64,000 nt of DNA from JANXLS01 sp035308565. Lineage in GTDB: Bacteria > Planctomycetota > SZUA-567 > H5-PLA8. Under the pieces are notes generated by a model, which saw only the letters and a program-made list of their open reading frames with translations, was not told the DNA's origin and did not search any database. The number at the start of each line of letters is the position of its first letter. Position 1 is the first letter of the stretch. A program made the translations under genes and the position numbers. The stretch lies in contig DATGGK010000061.1 of NCBI GenBank assembly GCA_035308565.1, forward strand, positions 1-64,000, given 5' to 3'. Below are positions 8,130-17,239 of this stretch, piece after piece.

Positions 8130-8258
8130 GAGATAGGAGTTGGTTGTCGGGAGTCAGAAGTAAAGGTCGAGAATTAGTGTCAGGATGGGGAATGGGGCAC
8201 GGGTTGGAGACAGGAGGGTTCTCCTATCTCCTATCTCCTAACTCCTATCTCCTGATTC
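8104..8258. repeat. Degenerate-array hairpin (GGAGATAGGAGTTA units and their reverse complement)
   Basis: Bases about 8104-8143 are imperfect repeats of GGAGATAGGAGTT, and 8219-8256 are the reverse complement (CTCCTATCTCCTATCTCC). The two arms of about 38 bases could pair in RNA around a loop of about 75 bases. The left arm contains the stop codon of the ATPase gene, and the right arm ends 6 bases before the ATG at 8262. It is one of five such arrays in this window. Confidence 0.9.
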
Positions 8259-8261
8259 ACC

Positions 8262-9989
8262 ATGCAGATTCGATTTAAAACTGGTCCGAGCAAAGGCAAA
8301 GCCGTGCCCGTTACGGGCACGCAGCCGATTGTGATCGGGCGGGACAACTCGTGCGGCGTGCAGGTGATCGACCGCGGGGTGTCGCGCGAGCATGCGAAAG
8401 TGGTGCGGCTGGGCGAGATGGTTTTTTTGCATGATCTCGGAAGCCGCAACGGAAGTTTTGTCAACGGGGAGCGCGTCAAAGAAGAACTGCTGCGCGAAGG
8501 CGACGTGATTCGCGTGGGCGCGACGCAGTTGGTATTCGAGAGCCTTCGCACCGGCCGCAAGGGTGAGGACGATCTTCAGTATTCTGAAAACGACAGTTAT
8601 CAATCGTCGCTGGAATTGAACGTCAAGGATTTGTACGTTTCGGACAGCGTGGCCGACCGCGAGAGCGGGCATTTCAAAGCGATCTGCCGCGCGACGAATT
8701 TGTTTCAAGTCGAACGCGACGAAAAAGTGCTGCTCGACAAACTGCTCGAGATGTTGATGGAATACATCCCGGCGGTGCACGCGTACATTTTCGTGCGCGA
8801 CGAAACCACGGGGAAAATTGCGCCGCAGGCGATCCGGCGCAAAGCGGATTCGAACACGGTGCCGGTGTCGCGCTCGATTTTGCGCAAAGTCATCGGCGAA
8901 TCGAAGGCGATTCTGACGGCGGACGCGATGCAAGATTCGCGCTTCAAGTCCGGCGATTCGATCATCACGAACAACATCCGCTCGCTGATCTGCGTGCCGA
9001 TCACCGGTTCGGGCCACGTGCACGGCGCGATCTACGCGGTGAATTCGAGTTTAACGGAAGCGTTCGACGAGAGCGATTTGCAGCTTGTGTCGGCGCTGGG
9101 CTCGCAATTGGCGCTGGCTCTGGAAAATCTGCATCAGACGATCCGGCGGCGCATGGTTTATTTCCGCGTGATCGGGCGCTTGATTTCGACGCTTGAAGGG
9201 ATGCCGTACGGCGTGCAGGGGCATTCGGAGCGCGTGTGCGGATTCTGCGGCGCAATCGCGGAGGAAATGAATTTAAGCGAGCGCGAGATCGTGCATATTT
9301 CGCTCAGCGGCCTGCTGCACGACATCGCGCGCATGCCGGCGCTGTTCGGCGCGCCTAATCCGGCGGATATGCCTTCGCCGAGCGAGGGGAAAACGAAGGT
9401 GTCGGGTGTGTCGGCGACAGCGTCGGAGATTCTCAGAGATATTCCGAATCTCCCCGACGTGATCACTGGCGTCCTGGCGCAGTACGAGAATTTCGACGGG
9501 AGTGGCTTTCCGAACCAGTTGGCCGGCGAAGCGATTCCGCTTGCGGGGCGCATTATTTCGGTGGCCAGCGCATTCGACAAATTGTTGTATCCGTCGGGCG
9601 CGCCGCAAGGGCCGAATTTGGAGAGCACGGCGGTGCGCGAAGCGTTCATGTATCTGGAGCAGCGTTCGAATGCGATGTACGACCCGGCCGCCGTAAAGGC
9701 GCTGATGGTTTCCTACCGGCACGGCGCGCTGCTCACGCTTAAACCCGCGGCGGAAAAACCGCACGAAGTCGAAGAAGCGGTGGAAGAAGTGGCGGTGAAG
9801 AAGGGCACGGAGAGCCTGCGCAAAGCGCTCGCATCCATGTCGAAACTCAATACGATCAGGATAAGTAAGGAAGGGCAGACTTCGTCGTCAGAAGAAGACG
9901 GGAGACAGGAGACCGGAGACCGGAGCCAAGAGGCGCGGGAAACGCCGACGCCTGGCGAGGCGGATGAGAAAGGCGGCGATACGCCGTGA
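8262..9989 (+). CDS. FHA-GAF-HD domain signalling protein
   Basis: A 575-residue cytoplasmic protein in three parts. Residues 1-95 form an FHA domain (IGRDNS, SREH at 41-44, GSRNGSFVNGE), which binds phosphothreonine peptides. Residues about 156-295 are GAF-like. Residues about 315-490 resemble an HD-GYP domain, with HD at 353-354 and DGSGFP at 412-417. Several residues expected in active HD-GYP phosphodiesterases differ: HHExxDG is replaced by AQYENFDG, and no Lys follows the HD pair, so cyclic di-GMP hydrolysis is doubtful. The next gene encodes a Ser/Thr kinase, a natural partner for an FHA domain. The C-terminal 30 residues (RQETGDRSQEARETPTPGE) are low complexity and look repeat-derived. 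Confidence 0.85.
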   Translation: MQIRFKTGPSKGKAVPVTGTQPIVIGRDNSCGVQVIDRGVSREHAKVVRLGEMVFLHDLGSRNGSFVNGERVKEELLREGDVIRVGATQLVFESLRTGRKGEDDLQYSENDSYQSSLELNVKDLYVSDSVADRESGHFKAICRATNLFQVERDEKVLLDKLLEMLMEYIPAVHAYIFVRDETTGKIAPQAIRRKADSNTVPVSRSILRKVIGESKAILTADAMQDSRFKSGDSIITNNIRSLICVPITGSGHVHGAIYAVNSSLTEAFDESDLQLVSALGSQLALALENLHQTIRRRMVYFRVIGRLISTLEGMPYGVQGHSERVCGFCGAIAEEMNLSEREIVHISLSGLLHDIARMPALFGAPNPADMPSPSEGKTKVSGVSATASEILRDIPNLPDVITGVLAQYENFDGSGFPNQLAGEAIPLAGRIISVASAFDKLLYPSGAPQGPNLESTAVREAFMYLEQRSNAMYDPAAVKALMVSYRHGALLTLKPAAEKPHEVEEAVEEVAVKKGTESLRKALASMSKLNTIRISKEGQTSSSEEDGRQETGDRSQEARETPTPGEADEKGGDTP

Positions 9990-10021
9990 ATTCTCGCGCC
10001 AAGATCGTTCGCGAACGGGTT

Positions 10022-10138
10022 TTGTTGAATGTTGAAGGTTAAATGTTGAATGGTCCCAAGGCCGCGCAGACGAAAAAACATTCAACATTCAACATTTCAC
10101 ATTCAACGTTCGACTTTCAACATTCACCATTTAACAAG
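10022..10138. repeat. Degenerate-array hairpin (TTGAATGTTGAA units and their reverse complement)
   Basis: TTGAATGTTGAAGGTTAAAT and related units run from about 10022 to 10053. The complementary strand pattern (ACATTCAACATTCAACATTT and variants) runs from about 10078 to 10133. The array fills most of the gap between the FHA-HD gene and the kinase gene and could fold into a long imperfect stem. Confidence 0.85.
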
Positions 10139-10155
10139 AATTTCATAGGATTGCC

Positions 10156-13100
10156 ATGCCGGAGACGACCAATCCAACTGTCGGACAGATCGGGGTGCTG
10201 ACGGGCGGGTTGCGTTCCGGGTCGAGCGCGCCTGCGGCGGGTGGCTCGGCGGCAAGCGATTCGGGGCTGCGCCGAGCGCCGCCGTATCCGGTGGCGGCGC
10301 TGATCCGGCGTACGCGCAACGCGAAAAGTTCGCGCGATCTGCATGACATTGCGTTCAACGGGTGGGAAGCGTCGATGCGGCTGGCCGTGGCGGCGAAAGC
10401 GCCGAGCGACGCGACGATGCTCTTCGAGCCATCGACGGGATCGTGGGCCGCGGCGCTGCGCATGATTTTGTCGGACCGCAAAATCGACGATCCGCATTTG
10501 CGCGCGGTGTACGCGCTTTTTTCGCGCGTGGGCGCCGGCGTGAATGCGTCGCCGATGTTTGTGACGCCGAAGATGCTTTTCGAATTTATCGCGGCGTACC
10601 GCAATCAGCTTCATGGACACGGCGCGGTGCGCGGCGCGGAGTTTTACGATTCCGCCGGCGAAGTGCTGCTCAACGGTTTGGAAGCGGCGTGGCGGCATTG
10701 GATTTTTTTGCCGGAAGAGGGCGAACTGGTCTACGTCGAATCGGTGGAACTCGACACCGCCGGCCAGCGGCGCGCGCGCATTTATTTGCTCAAGGGCGGC
10801 GAGCCGATGCTGGAGAACCGGCTTGGCACCGCGGATATTCCAGAGGGCTTGCGTCCAAATCGCTTGTATCTGCGCGTCGAGCGGAGTTTTTACTCGCTGC
10901 ATCCTTGGCTGCTTTACGACGACAAGGAAGAACGCGAGCGCGTGTTGTATTACAACGGGCGCAACAAGTATCTGGATTTCATCAGCGGCGAGACGCCGCG
11001 CGTCGAGAAATTGCAGGAGCTGTTTCCGTCGCTGTACAAGGATTTGGACGCGCTGTTCAAAGGCAAAGCGGCAACGATTCTGTCCGACCAGGCGATGGAG
11101 CCGGCGGAAAACCCGAACGATTTCGGCGACTACGAAATCATCGGCGAGCTGGGCCGCGGCGGCATGGCCACGGTGTGTCTTGCGAAACAAAAAAGTCTCG
11201 ACCGCCGCGTTGCGTTGAAAATCCCGCTGCCCGGTGCGGCGAACGATCCCGTTGCCGTGCAGCGTTTTGCGCGCGAGATTCAAGTCTTAAGCCAGTGCGA
11301 TCATCCGAACGTGGTGAAGATTCTGGATTCGGGCGTGCACAACGGCACTCCGTTTTACGTGATGGAGTACATTGAAGGCGCGGACCTTGCGCGCATTTCG
11401 AAAGCGATTTCGTTGCACGGAAACCTGGACGATGCGATTTCGAGCGCGTCGCTGCAAGTGCGCAAAGAGCGCGCCGAGTTGCTGAAAGTGCCAGTGGAGA
11501 GCGGCAGCAAGCCGATGCTGAGCGCGTCGCAGATTCGCGCGCGGCAGGAAGGCGGCGTGCTCAACAGCATGCAGCGCATGATCGGGTTGTTTCGCGACGC
11601 GGCGCGCGGGCTGCATCATTTGCATCAACACAACATCATTCACCGCGACATCAAGCCCGGAAATTTGATGCTGACCGAAGGCGAGCACCGCATCGTGGTG
11701 ATGGATTTGGGACTGGCCGCCTTATCGAACAGCGGCAGCGCGCTGTCGAAGGATATTTCGGCGCTGCTGGGGACGCTGCGCTACATGGCGCCGGAGCAGT
11801 TGCAGCGCCAGCCGCTGATGCTGGACCGGCGCGCGGACATTTATTCGCTTTGCGCGACGTTTTACGAAATGCTCGCGCGCAAGCCGTTTCACGACGGCGT
11901 CGATCAGACGCAATTGCTGCATCAGATCGTTTATGAAGAGCCGCTGCCGCTGGGAAAAGCCAACCCGATGGTGCCGCGCGACATTCAGATGATCGTGCAG
12001 AAAGGGATCAGCAAAGACCCGCGGCAGCGCTACCAGACGGCGGAGGAGTTGGCGGCGGACCTCAATCATTATCTGAAGGGCGAGCCGATTGCCGCGCGCG
12101 ATCCGTCGCTGGCGTATCTGATCGGGCTGAGCATCAAGAAAAACAAAGCGCTGTTCATCACCGCGGCGGTCGCTCTATTAATGGTGGCGGCGGTGGGGGC
12201 GTTCGCGCTGATTTTGTACCGCGGCATTCTCAAGCAGGAAAGCGATCTGGCAAAGAAAGCGGAGCGCGATGCACTGACCAAACGCGCGCAGGAGCAGCTC
12301 AGTTCTGGCGGTGCGCTGGAGAGTAACGGCAAATTCGGGCAGGCGCGCAAGAATTACGAGGGCGCGAAAGTGAATTTCGCGGCGCTCGGCGAGCCGGTGG
12401 ACGAAGCAAACACGCATCTGGATTTGCTGTACCTGCTGCATCGTCCACCGATTTATTATTTTGACGGGCATCGCAGTTCAGAGCAAGGCGGCCGTGGGCG
12501 CATTTACAGCGTGGCGATGTCGCCGGCGAACGACGCGCTGGCGCTTAGTTCCGGCGAAGAGGATGGCTGCGGGGTGGTGAAGCTGTGGGATTTGCGCAGC
12601 GGGCAGGAGGCGGGCAAGTACCTCGGCGCGCCGGGCCAGCGCGTGGCGGTGGCGCGCTTCACGCCGGACGGGAAGAAAGTGCTGCTGAGCGGATGGGACT
12701 GCGATCTGACGATTTGGGACATTCAATCGGGCGACGCGAAGCCGTTTTCGGCGCATCCGGAATTCGTGGCGAGCATCGCGTTTTCGGCGAATGGGAAATT
12801 CGTCGCGACCGGCAGCTACAACGGCGTGATCCGGATGTTTGAATTGGCGAAGGCGCGCGAAGCCGCCACGGTGGACCGCATGGGCGAACGCGGCCTCGGC
12901 GCGATCCGTGCGCTTTCGTTTAGCGGCAATGAATTGCTCTGTTCCGGTGGCAGCGAAGGCGTGATCAACATTTGGAAAGTAGATCCAAAGACTGGCGCGA
13001 TCGAGCACGTCAAGCCGCTGTTGGGCACGGCGGACGCATCGGTGCCGGCGGGCGAAAAGATGCTCTCGTCGCACAAGGGCGGGATCAACGCGCTGACGTT

Positions 13101-14748
13101 TGCCGACGACGGGCAGCACATCGTCTCGTGCGGCGACGACCGCTTAATGAAAATTTGGAACGTCGCCGACGGCGCTGAAATTGGACAGGCGTACGGGCAT
13201 CAAAGCGAAGTCGTGGCACTGGCGCTGTATGACCGCGACGCGAAAGCGGTGAGCGTGAGCGGGACGACGCTGCGCATTTGGGATTTGGCGAAAATATCGG
13301 AACCGTTCACGCTCGATTGCGGCTGGCACGAAAGCGCGATTACGTCGGTGGCGGTTCTGCCGGGCGGAAAGCGCGTGCTGACCGGAAGCGCCGACGGTTC
13401 GCTAATGATGTGGAATCTGCCGTTCAAGCGCGTCTCGCCGTTCTCCATTCCCGACCAGAAAAGCGGTTCGGTGTATTCGGTCGATCTCTCGGCGAAAGGA
13501 AGTCTGGCGCTGTCGAGCAACGACAACGATACGACCGTGCATCTGTGGGATGGCGAAAGCGGGATTCAACTGCGCGAACTCAAAGGGCTGGACGCGCCGC
13601 TGCATGTCGTGAACTTTTCAAGCGATGAAAAGCAGGTCTTCGCGATCGACCGCGCGGGTCGGATTCTGGCGTGGAAGATCGACAATCTTTCGACGAACGC
13701 GCCGGCGCGCACGCTGCACGAAGGCGTGAGCAAAATGAGGGGCGGGCGGCCGTTCATGCGCGGGACATTTTCGCCGGACGGGCGGCTGGCGGCGTTGAAC
13801 GCGAGCGAAGCGGTGATCGATGTGGTTGATTTGGAAACAGGGAAAACGATTTCGGCGCTGATAGCCGAGGACCTCAGCCCCGACAAGAAGCCGGTTTCGA
13901 TTTTGGTCGGCGGGCTTTCTTTTTCGGGCGACGGGTCGCGCATCTTGACGAGCAACATGGAAGGGACGCTGCGCTTGTGGGACGCGGCGACGGGGAAGAA
14001 ATTGCAGGAAGTTCGCACGCCCGGGCGGTCGGCGATTTTCGGATTGGTGCTTTCGCACGACGGGAAGCGCGCGTTCGCGGGCGGAATGGATTTTGTGTGC
14101 CGCCTCTGGAATCTGGAGAAGGGTGAAGAAATTCGGCGCTTCGAAGGCCACAACAATTCGATCACCGGCGTGGCGCACACCAACCGCAAACGGCAGATCG
14201 CGACGGGAAGCATGGACCAGTCGATCCGCATTTGGGACGTGGAAGACGGGCGCGAGTTGTACGCGTTCCACGGGCTGAAAGGCTCTGTCTCGACCCTGAC
14301 GTATTCCGACGACGGCGAAGTGCTGATGTTCGGCTGCCGGAACGGCGTGATCGAGAAATACGATTTTCATCAGGCCGAAGAACTGCGCAAATTGGAAGCG
14401 AAAATCAAGGACGCGCAGGCGCGCTTGAAGAACAACAAAGACGACGTGGAGGCGCTCAACATCGTCGGCGAATGGCTATCGATGCAGGGCGCATGGAAGG
14501 ACGCGACGGAGCGGATGGACGAAGCGCGGCGCTTGAATCCGGGCGCGTTCGATTCGTATTCGATGCTGGGAAAATGCTATTGGCTGCGCGCGAAGAACGA
14601 GGCGAACGCGAACTTGCGCGCGGGGCTGCTCAAGCACGCCGAAGAGGCGTACCGGATCGAGCGGGACCGGACGAATGGGCCGGGGACGGAGTTGACGCGG
14701 TTGAATTTGATATTGAATGCGGTGGAGGAGGATCGGAAGGGGAAGTGA
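10156..14748 (+). CDS. Membrane Ser/Thr protein kinase fused to WD40 propeller
   Basis: A 1530-residue protein. Residues 1-320 are an unrecognised region. The Hanks-type kinase runs from about 326 to 645, with the glycine loop GELGRGGMATV, the Lys in VALKI, HRDIKPGN (496-503), DLGLA (517-521) and APEQL. One membrane segment lies near 663-692 (ALFITAAVALLMVAAVGAFAL). After a short helical stretch come many WD40 repeats (about 779-1400), for example MKIWNVADGAEIGQAYGH and SIRIWDVEDGRELYAFHG. A C-terminal helical, TPR-like part ends the protein. The propeller is therefore on the far side of the membrane from the kinase, probably as sensor or scaffold. The preceding gene encodes an FHA protein, a likely phosphothreonine reader. 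Such kinase-WD40 fusions are common in Planctomycetes and Verrucomicrobia. Confidence 0.93.
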   Translation: MPETTNPTVGQIGVLTGGLRSGSSAPAAGGSAASDSGLRRAPPYPVAALIRRTRNAKSSRDLHDIAFNGWEASMRLAVAAKAPSDATMLFEPSTGSWAAALRMILSDRKIDDPHLRAVYALFSRVGAGVNASPMFVTPKMLFEFIAAYRNQLHGHGAVRGAEFYDSAGEVLLNGLEAAWRHWIFLPEEGELVYVESVELDTAGQRRARIYLLKGGEPMLENRLGTADIPEGLRPNRLYLRVERSFYSLHPWLLYDDKEERERVLYYNGRNKYLDFISGETPRVEKLQELFPSLYKDLDALFKGKAATILSDQAMEPAENPNDFGDYEIIGELGRGGMATVCLAKQKSLDRRVALKIPLPGAANDPVAVQRFAREIQVLSQCDHPNVVKILDSGVHNGTPFYVMEYIEGADLARISKAISLHGNLDDAISSASLQVRKERAELLKVPVESGSKPMLSASQIRARQEGGVLNSMQRMIGLFRDAARGLHHLHQHNIIHRDIKPGNLMLTEGEHRIVVMDLGLAALSNSGSALSKDISALLGTLRYMAPEQLQRQPLMLDRRADIYSLCATFYEMLARKPFHDGVDQTQLLHQIVYEEPLPLGKANPMVPRDIQMIVQKGISKDPRQRYQTAEELAADLNHYLKGEPIAARDPSLAYLIGLSIKKNKALFITAAVALLMVAAVGAFALILYRGILKQESDLAKKAERDALTKRAQEQLSSGGALESNGKFGQARKNYEGAKVNFAALGEPVDEANTHLDLLYLLHRPPIYYFDGHRSSEQGGRGRIYSVAMSPANDALALSSGEEDGCGVVKLWDLRSGQEAGKYLGAPGQRVAVARFTPDGKKVLLSGWDCDLTIWDIQSGDAKPFSAHPEFVASIAFSANGKFVATGSYNGVIRMFELAKAREAATVDRMGERGLGAIRALSFSGNELLCSGGSEGVINIWKVDPKTGAIEHVKPLLGTADASVPAGEKMLSSHKGGINALTFADDGQHIVSCGDDRLMKIWNVADGAEIGQAYGHQSEVVALALYDRDAKAVSVSGTTLRIWDLAKISEPFTLDCGWHESAITSVAVLPGGKRVLTGSADGSLMMWNLPFKRVSPFSIPDQKSGSVYSVDLSAKGSLALSSNDNDTTVHLWDGESGIQLRELKGLDAPLHVVNFSSDEKQVFAIDRAGRILAWKIDNLSTNAPARTLHEGVSKMRGGRPFMRGTFSPDGRLAALNASEAVIDVVDLETGKTISALIAEDLSPDKKPVSILVGGLSFSGDGSRILTSNMEGTLRLWDAATGKKLQEVRTPGRSAIFGLVLSHDGKRAFAGGMDFVCRLWNLEKGEEIRRFEGHNNSITGVAHTNRKRQIATGSMDQSIRIWDVEDGRELYAFHGLKGSVSTLTYSDDGEVLMFGCRNGVIEKYDFHQAEELRKLEAKIKDAQARLKNNKDDVEALNIVGEWLSMQGAWKDATERMDEARRLNPGAFDSYSMLGKCYWLRAKNEANANLRAGLLKHAEEAYRIERDRTNGPGTELTRLNLILNAVEEDRKGK

Positions 14749-14815
14749 GGGGCATTAATCTTTGAAACCCGGCGCGCGGACGACTATACTGTGCAATCCA
14801 AAAGGGGAATTGATT

Positions 14816-15019
14816 ATGACTGCCGTTGAAGAGGTTGAGCAGCGGGCATTGGCGCTAAACGATGAGCAACGCGCGAAGTTGGTGGCTCGGTTGCTGGATT
14901 CGTTGCCTGGAGTTCTGACGGACGACGATGAGGGAGCGGCGGAAGGGAAGCGCCGCGCGGCGGAATTGGATGCCGACCCCTCCGCGGGGATTTCGTTGGA
15001 CGAGTTGCTGCGCAAATGA
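14816..15019 (+). CDS. Putative antitoxin, addiction-module family
   Basis: A 67-residue protein (MTAVEEVEQRALALNDEQR, then LVARLLDSLPG) resembling the small helical antitoxins annotated as addiction-module components. The start ATG 14816 has AAAGGGGA upstream. Its stop TGA (15017-15019) overlaps the ATG (15016) of a RelE/ParE-like gene, the normal order for a type II antitoxin-toxin pair. Antitoxins of this kind neutralise the toxin and usually repress their own promoter. The final SLDELLRK is typical of the family. Confidence 0.8.
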   Translation: MTAVEEVEQRALALNDEQRAKLVARLLDSLPGVLTDDDEGAAEGKRRAAELDADPSAGISLDELLRK

Positions 15020-15318
15020 TAATACGCGGCCTCATCTTTCATCGGCTGGTGCGAAAGGGCTTGCGAACGGTTGTCGCCTATTATCGTGACAATGCCGGGC
15101 AGGAGGTCGCCGATGCATTTGTTCAAGAGTTCGTTGCCAAATCAAAAGATGCGCAACAGAACCCGCAGCGGTATTCGAAATTCAACGGCGACAGCCGGAG
15201 AGTGAATTTAATCCGTTTTCCGTATCATTTTCTGTTTCGCGAATTGGACGATTCCATTCAGGTGCTCGTACTTCGGCATCACCACCGCAATCCTGAATTT
15301 GGGTTGGATCGAAAATAG
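15016..15318 (+). CDS. Putative toxin, RelE/ParE superfamily
   Basis: A 100-residue basic protein with the ParE/RelE pattern: an N-terminal helix pair (VVAYYRDNAGQEVADAFVQEF), then YSKFNGDSRRVNLIRFPYHFLFREL and the C-terminal strand VLVLRHHHRNPEF. ParE-like toxins act on gyrase and RelE-like toxins on mRNA at the ribosome; which applies here cannot be told from the sequence. It overlaps the antitoxin gene by 4 bases, so the two are co-translated. Confidence 0.82.
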   Translation: MIIRGLIFHRLVRKGLRTVVAYYRDNAGQEVADAFVQEFVAKSKDAQQNPQRYSKFNGDSRRVNLIRFPYHFLFRELDDSIQVLVLRHHHRNPEFGLDRK

Positions 15319-15418
15319 CATTGTCGCACGAGCAGAAAAGTGCTGCTGAGGACGTTTCCGTCGAGCGCATTTAGCGAACACACGGCGAGAATTTTTTGCG
15401 GTGGTCTGTCAACGATTT

Positions 15419-15958
15419 TTATGCCTCGAAGCCGTCCATTAAAATATGCCAAGCACCATTTTGGAAGACTACGTAATAATCGAACGTGTCTTCATAGGGT
15501 GCCGTCAGGCGGACTGTGCCACACAGACAATCGCCTGGGCTTCCGTCAATGGATGCGTTAGTGACCACGCCGCGAAACCGATTCATGTTGCGGGGCGGCT
15601 GGATAGGCTGGTCTTCGAGACGGTATTCCCCGGATTCGATGCGCAGGCGCAACAGAGCCTCGCTTTGTTTACCGGGGGTTGCGGCAGTCGATTTTGTTTG
15701 CGCGAAATGCTTCCGCGTCGCCTCCAAATCGTCCTGTTGCTGGATGTGCAAGCCGGACGCGTGACGGTAGGGATCGTTCGTCAGCGCACCCATGATTGCG
15801 AACGCCGTTCCCAACATCCCGCCTTGTGGCCGCGTGGCGCGGCGCTGACGGTTCCGCTGCTGACTGCGCGAATGGTGAACAAGAACGCGCCACGCGCCAC
15901 CATACTGAGCTTCCATGTCACTGATCGCCATAAGGAAAACTCCACATTTTATTCTCAT
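15419..15958 (-). CDS. Hypothetical protein, second gene of a coupled pair
   Basis: About 179 residues, not recognised. The N-terminal half is basic and glutamine/arginine-rich (LVHHSRSQQRNRQRRATRPQGGMLG), then a small hydrophobic stretch (TAFAIMGALTND). The C-terminal half looks like a compact beta domain (CLCGTVRLTAPYEDTFDYYVVFQNGAWH). The ATG at 15958 overlaps the stop of the upstream gene in a TGATG junction, which points to translational coupling; an internal ATG at 15931 is an alternative. Its 5' partner (15958-16284) is equally unknown, so the pair acts together in some undefined role. Confidence 0.5.
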   Translation of the reverse strand: MRIKCGVFLMAISDMEAQYGGAWRVLVHHSRSQQRNRQRRATRPQGGMLGTAFAIMGALTNDPYRHASGLHIQQQDDLEATRKHFAQTKSTAATPGKQSEALLRLRIESGEYRLEDQPIQPPRNMNRFRGVVTNASIDGSPGDCLCGTVRLTAPYEDTFDYYVVFQNGAWHILMDGFEA

Positions 15959-16284
15959 CAAGGGTACTCGTAGCAGCCCGTTCCCCTAACGGGCACAACT
16001 TTTGGTTTCTCATTAATCGGTTGCGTATTCTTAAAAGAAATATAATAAGGAGAACTATCGAAGTGGCGATCTACTTCTACAGAGCAGGTGATCTCTGGTT
16101 CATTGCCCCCCCAACCGCAGCGGTGGACGAAGATTCTCGCCCCGGGCTTCAACTCGTTCCAGTATTCCTTAACAAAATCTTTTCTGGTTTCGATTAACCT
16201 CAAGGTTCGGTTGTTGGGGTCCCAGTCGTTATGGTACGGTTGAACCGGGTCGCTGGGGTGATGAACAACGATATAGAATGCCAT
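15958..16284 (-). CDS. Hypothetical protein, first gene of a coupled pair
   Basis: A 108-residue protein beginning MAFYIVVHHPSDPVQPYHND, with later RIFVHRCGWGGNEPEITCSVEV. I do not recognise the family. The start at 16284 is supported by a strong GGAAGGA 7 bases upstream; the longer reading from 16416 has no such signal and runs through a hairpin. The compact size, the Trp/His/Cys-rich centre and the coupling to the following gene are all that can be said. Confidence 0.6.
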   Translation of the reverse strand: MAFYIVVHHPSDPVQPYHNDWDPNNRTLRLIETRKDFVKEYWNELKPGARIFVHRCGWGGNEPEITCSVEVDRHFDSSPYYISFKNTQPINEKPKVVPVRGTGCYEYP

Positions 16285-16330
16285 TCGATATTCCTTCCCG
16301 GATGGTTGCCCATCAACGTTTGAATCTCGG

Positions 16331-16377
16331 GACAGACGGCGCATTGTTATTGTCAGTAATGCAATGTGCCGTCTGTC
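16331..16377. terminator. Strong 16-bp hairpin between two minus-strand genes
   Basis: GACAGACGGCGCATTG (16331-16346) pairs with CAATGTGCCGTCTGTC (16362-16377), with one G-U pair and a 15-base loop. It lies 17 bases beyond the stop of the minus-strand membrane protein gene and 47 bases before the start of the next minus-strand gene. No T-run follows on either strand, so it may be an attenuator or RNA-stabilising hairpin and not a simple terminator. Confidence 0.55.
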
Positions 16378-16393
16378 GCTGAATGTCATCGCC

Positions 16394-17239
16394 CTACTTC
16401 CGCACAAACGCCCCACTCAACATCTCCTCATCGAACTGCTGCGGAGCAGTGCTTTGCGCCGCGTATTTGTAGAGGGCGGCCAGAATGATTGTGTTCGTGG
16501 CGCTGGAGATCAGGGAGACGATCAGCAGGCCCAGGATCGAGAGGCCGATGCCGGCGATGAGGAAGGGGCCGCCGATGAGAAAGCCGAGGACGCCGGGGAT
16601 CAAGGCGAGGAGGGACATCAGGAACATCAGGAGGCCGGTGCCGAAGTTGGCAACGATCGATTCGCCCCAGGCTTGGCGCAGCACGGCGCAGGAGCGCTTG
16701 ACGGCGTCGATCGGGCCGACGCGTTCGACGACCAGCACGGGCAGGACGAAGTAGGTCATCAGGTTCCAGGCCATGCCCAGGAGGCCGGCGACGATCTGGC
16801 CGACTTTGTCGGAGTATTGTTCGATGATGCGCAGGATCACGCCGACCGAGGCGCTGACCAGCGACCACGCGACGATCTGCGGCATGCGCGAGACGGCGAC
16901 GCTGAATCCGTAGCTCAAGCTGGGTTCTTCGCCGTTGAAGCGTTTCATGGCGCAGGCGACCAGGCCGGTGTTGAAGAAGATGATCACGACGTAATTCATG
17001 AAGTAAAAGCCGAAGAGCACGGCGTAGGTGAGGATGTTGTGGACGGCTTTGCCGGCGTCGCGGTCTTTGATCATGTGCTGGACGTTGTCGCTGAAATAAA
17101 ACGGCGCGGCGAAACTGATGCTCACCAGCAGGCAGGCCAGGCCGCTGAGCAGCGGGAAAATGAGGAGCTTTTTGTCCTGACGCAGAATGCTGAGAGCGGT
17201 CATACCCAGACGCCAGCCGCGCGAGATGCGTTCGAACAT
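16394..17239 (-). CDS. Polytopic membrane protein, DUF6159-like
   Basis: A 281-residue integral membrane protein with about six hydrophobic segments (LLIFPLLSGLACLLVSISFA, ILTYAVLFGFYFMNYVVIIFF, IVAWSLVSASVGVIL, LMTYFVLPVLVVE, LLMFLMSLLALIPGVLGFLI, GIGLSILGLLIVSLISS). The features FERISRGWRLGM, NTGLVACAMKRFNGE and a Pro-Val-Leu-Val-Val-Glu loop match a family of unknown function found in many bacteria. ATG 17239 is preceded by GGAGGACTCCCCC, which settles the start against the longer reading from 17311. It stands alone, with a palindrome-rich gap upstream. Its function is unknown. Confidence 0.75.
   Translation of the reverse strand: MFERISRGWRLGMTALSILRQDKKLLIFPLLSGLACLLVSISFAAPFYFSDNVQHMIKDRDAGKAVHNILTYAVLFGFYFMNYVVIIFFNTGLVACAMKRFNGEEPSLSYGFSVAVSRMPQIVAWSLVSASVGVILRIIEQYSDKVGQIVAGLLGMAWNLMTYFVLPVLVVERVGPIDAVKRSCAVLRQAWGESIVANFGTGLLMFLMSLLALIPGVLGFLIGGPFLIAGIGLSILGLLIVSLISSATNTIILAALYKYAAQSTAPQQFDEEMLSGAFVRK

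Noticed and set aside
15340..15973. Plus-strand ORFs between the toxin gene and the coupled unknown genes
   Set aside because: They lie opposite the minus-strand pair, which has TGATG coupling and a good ribosome-binding site.
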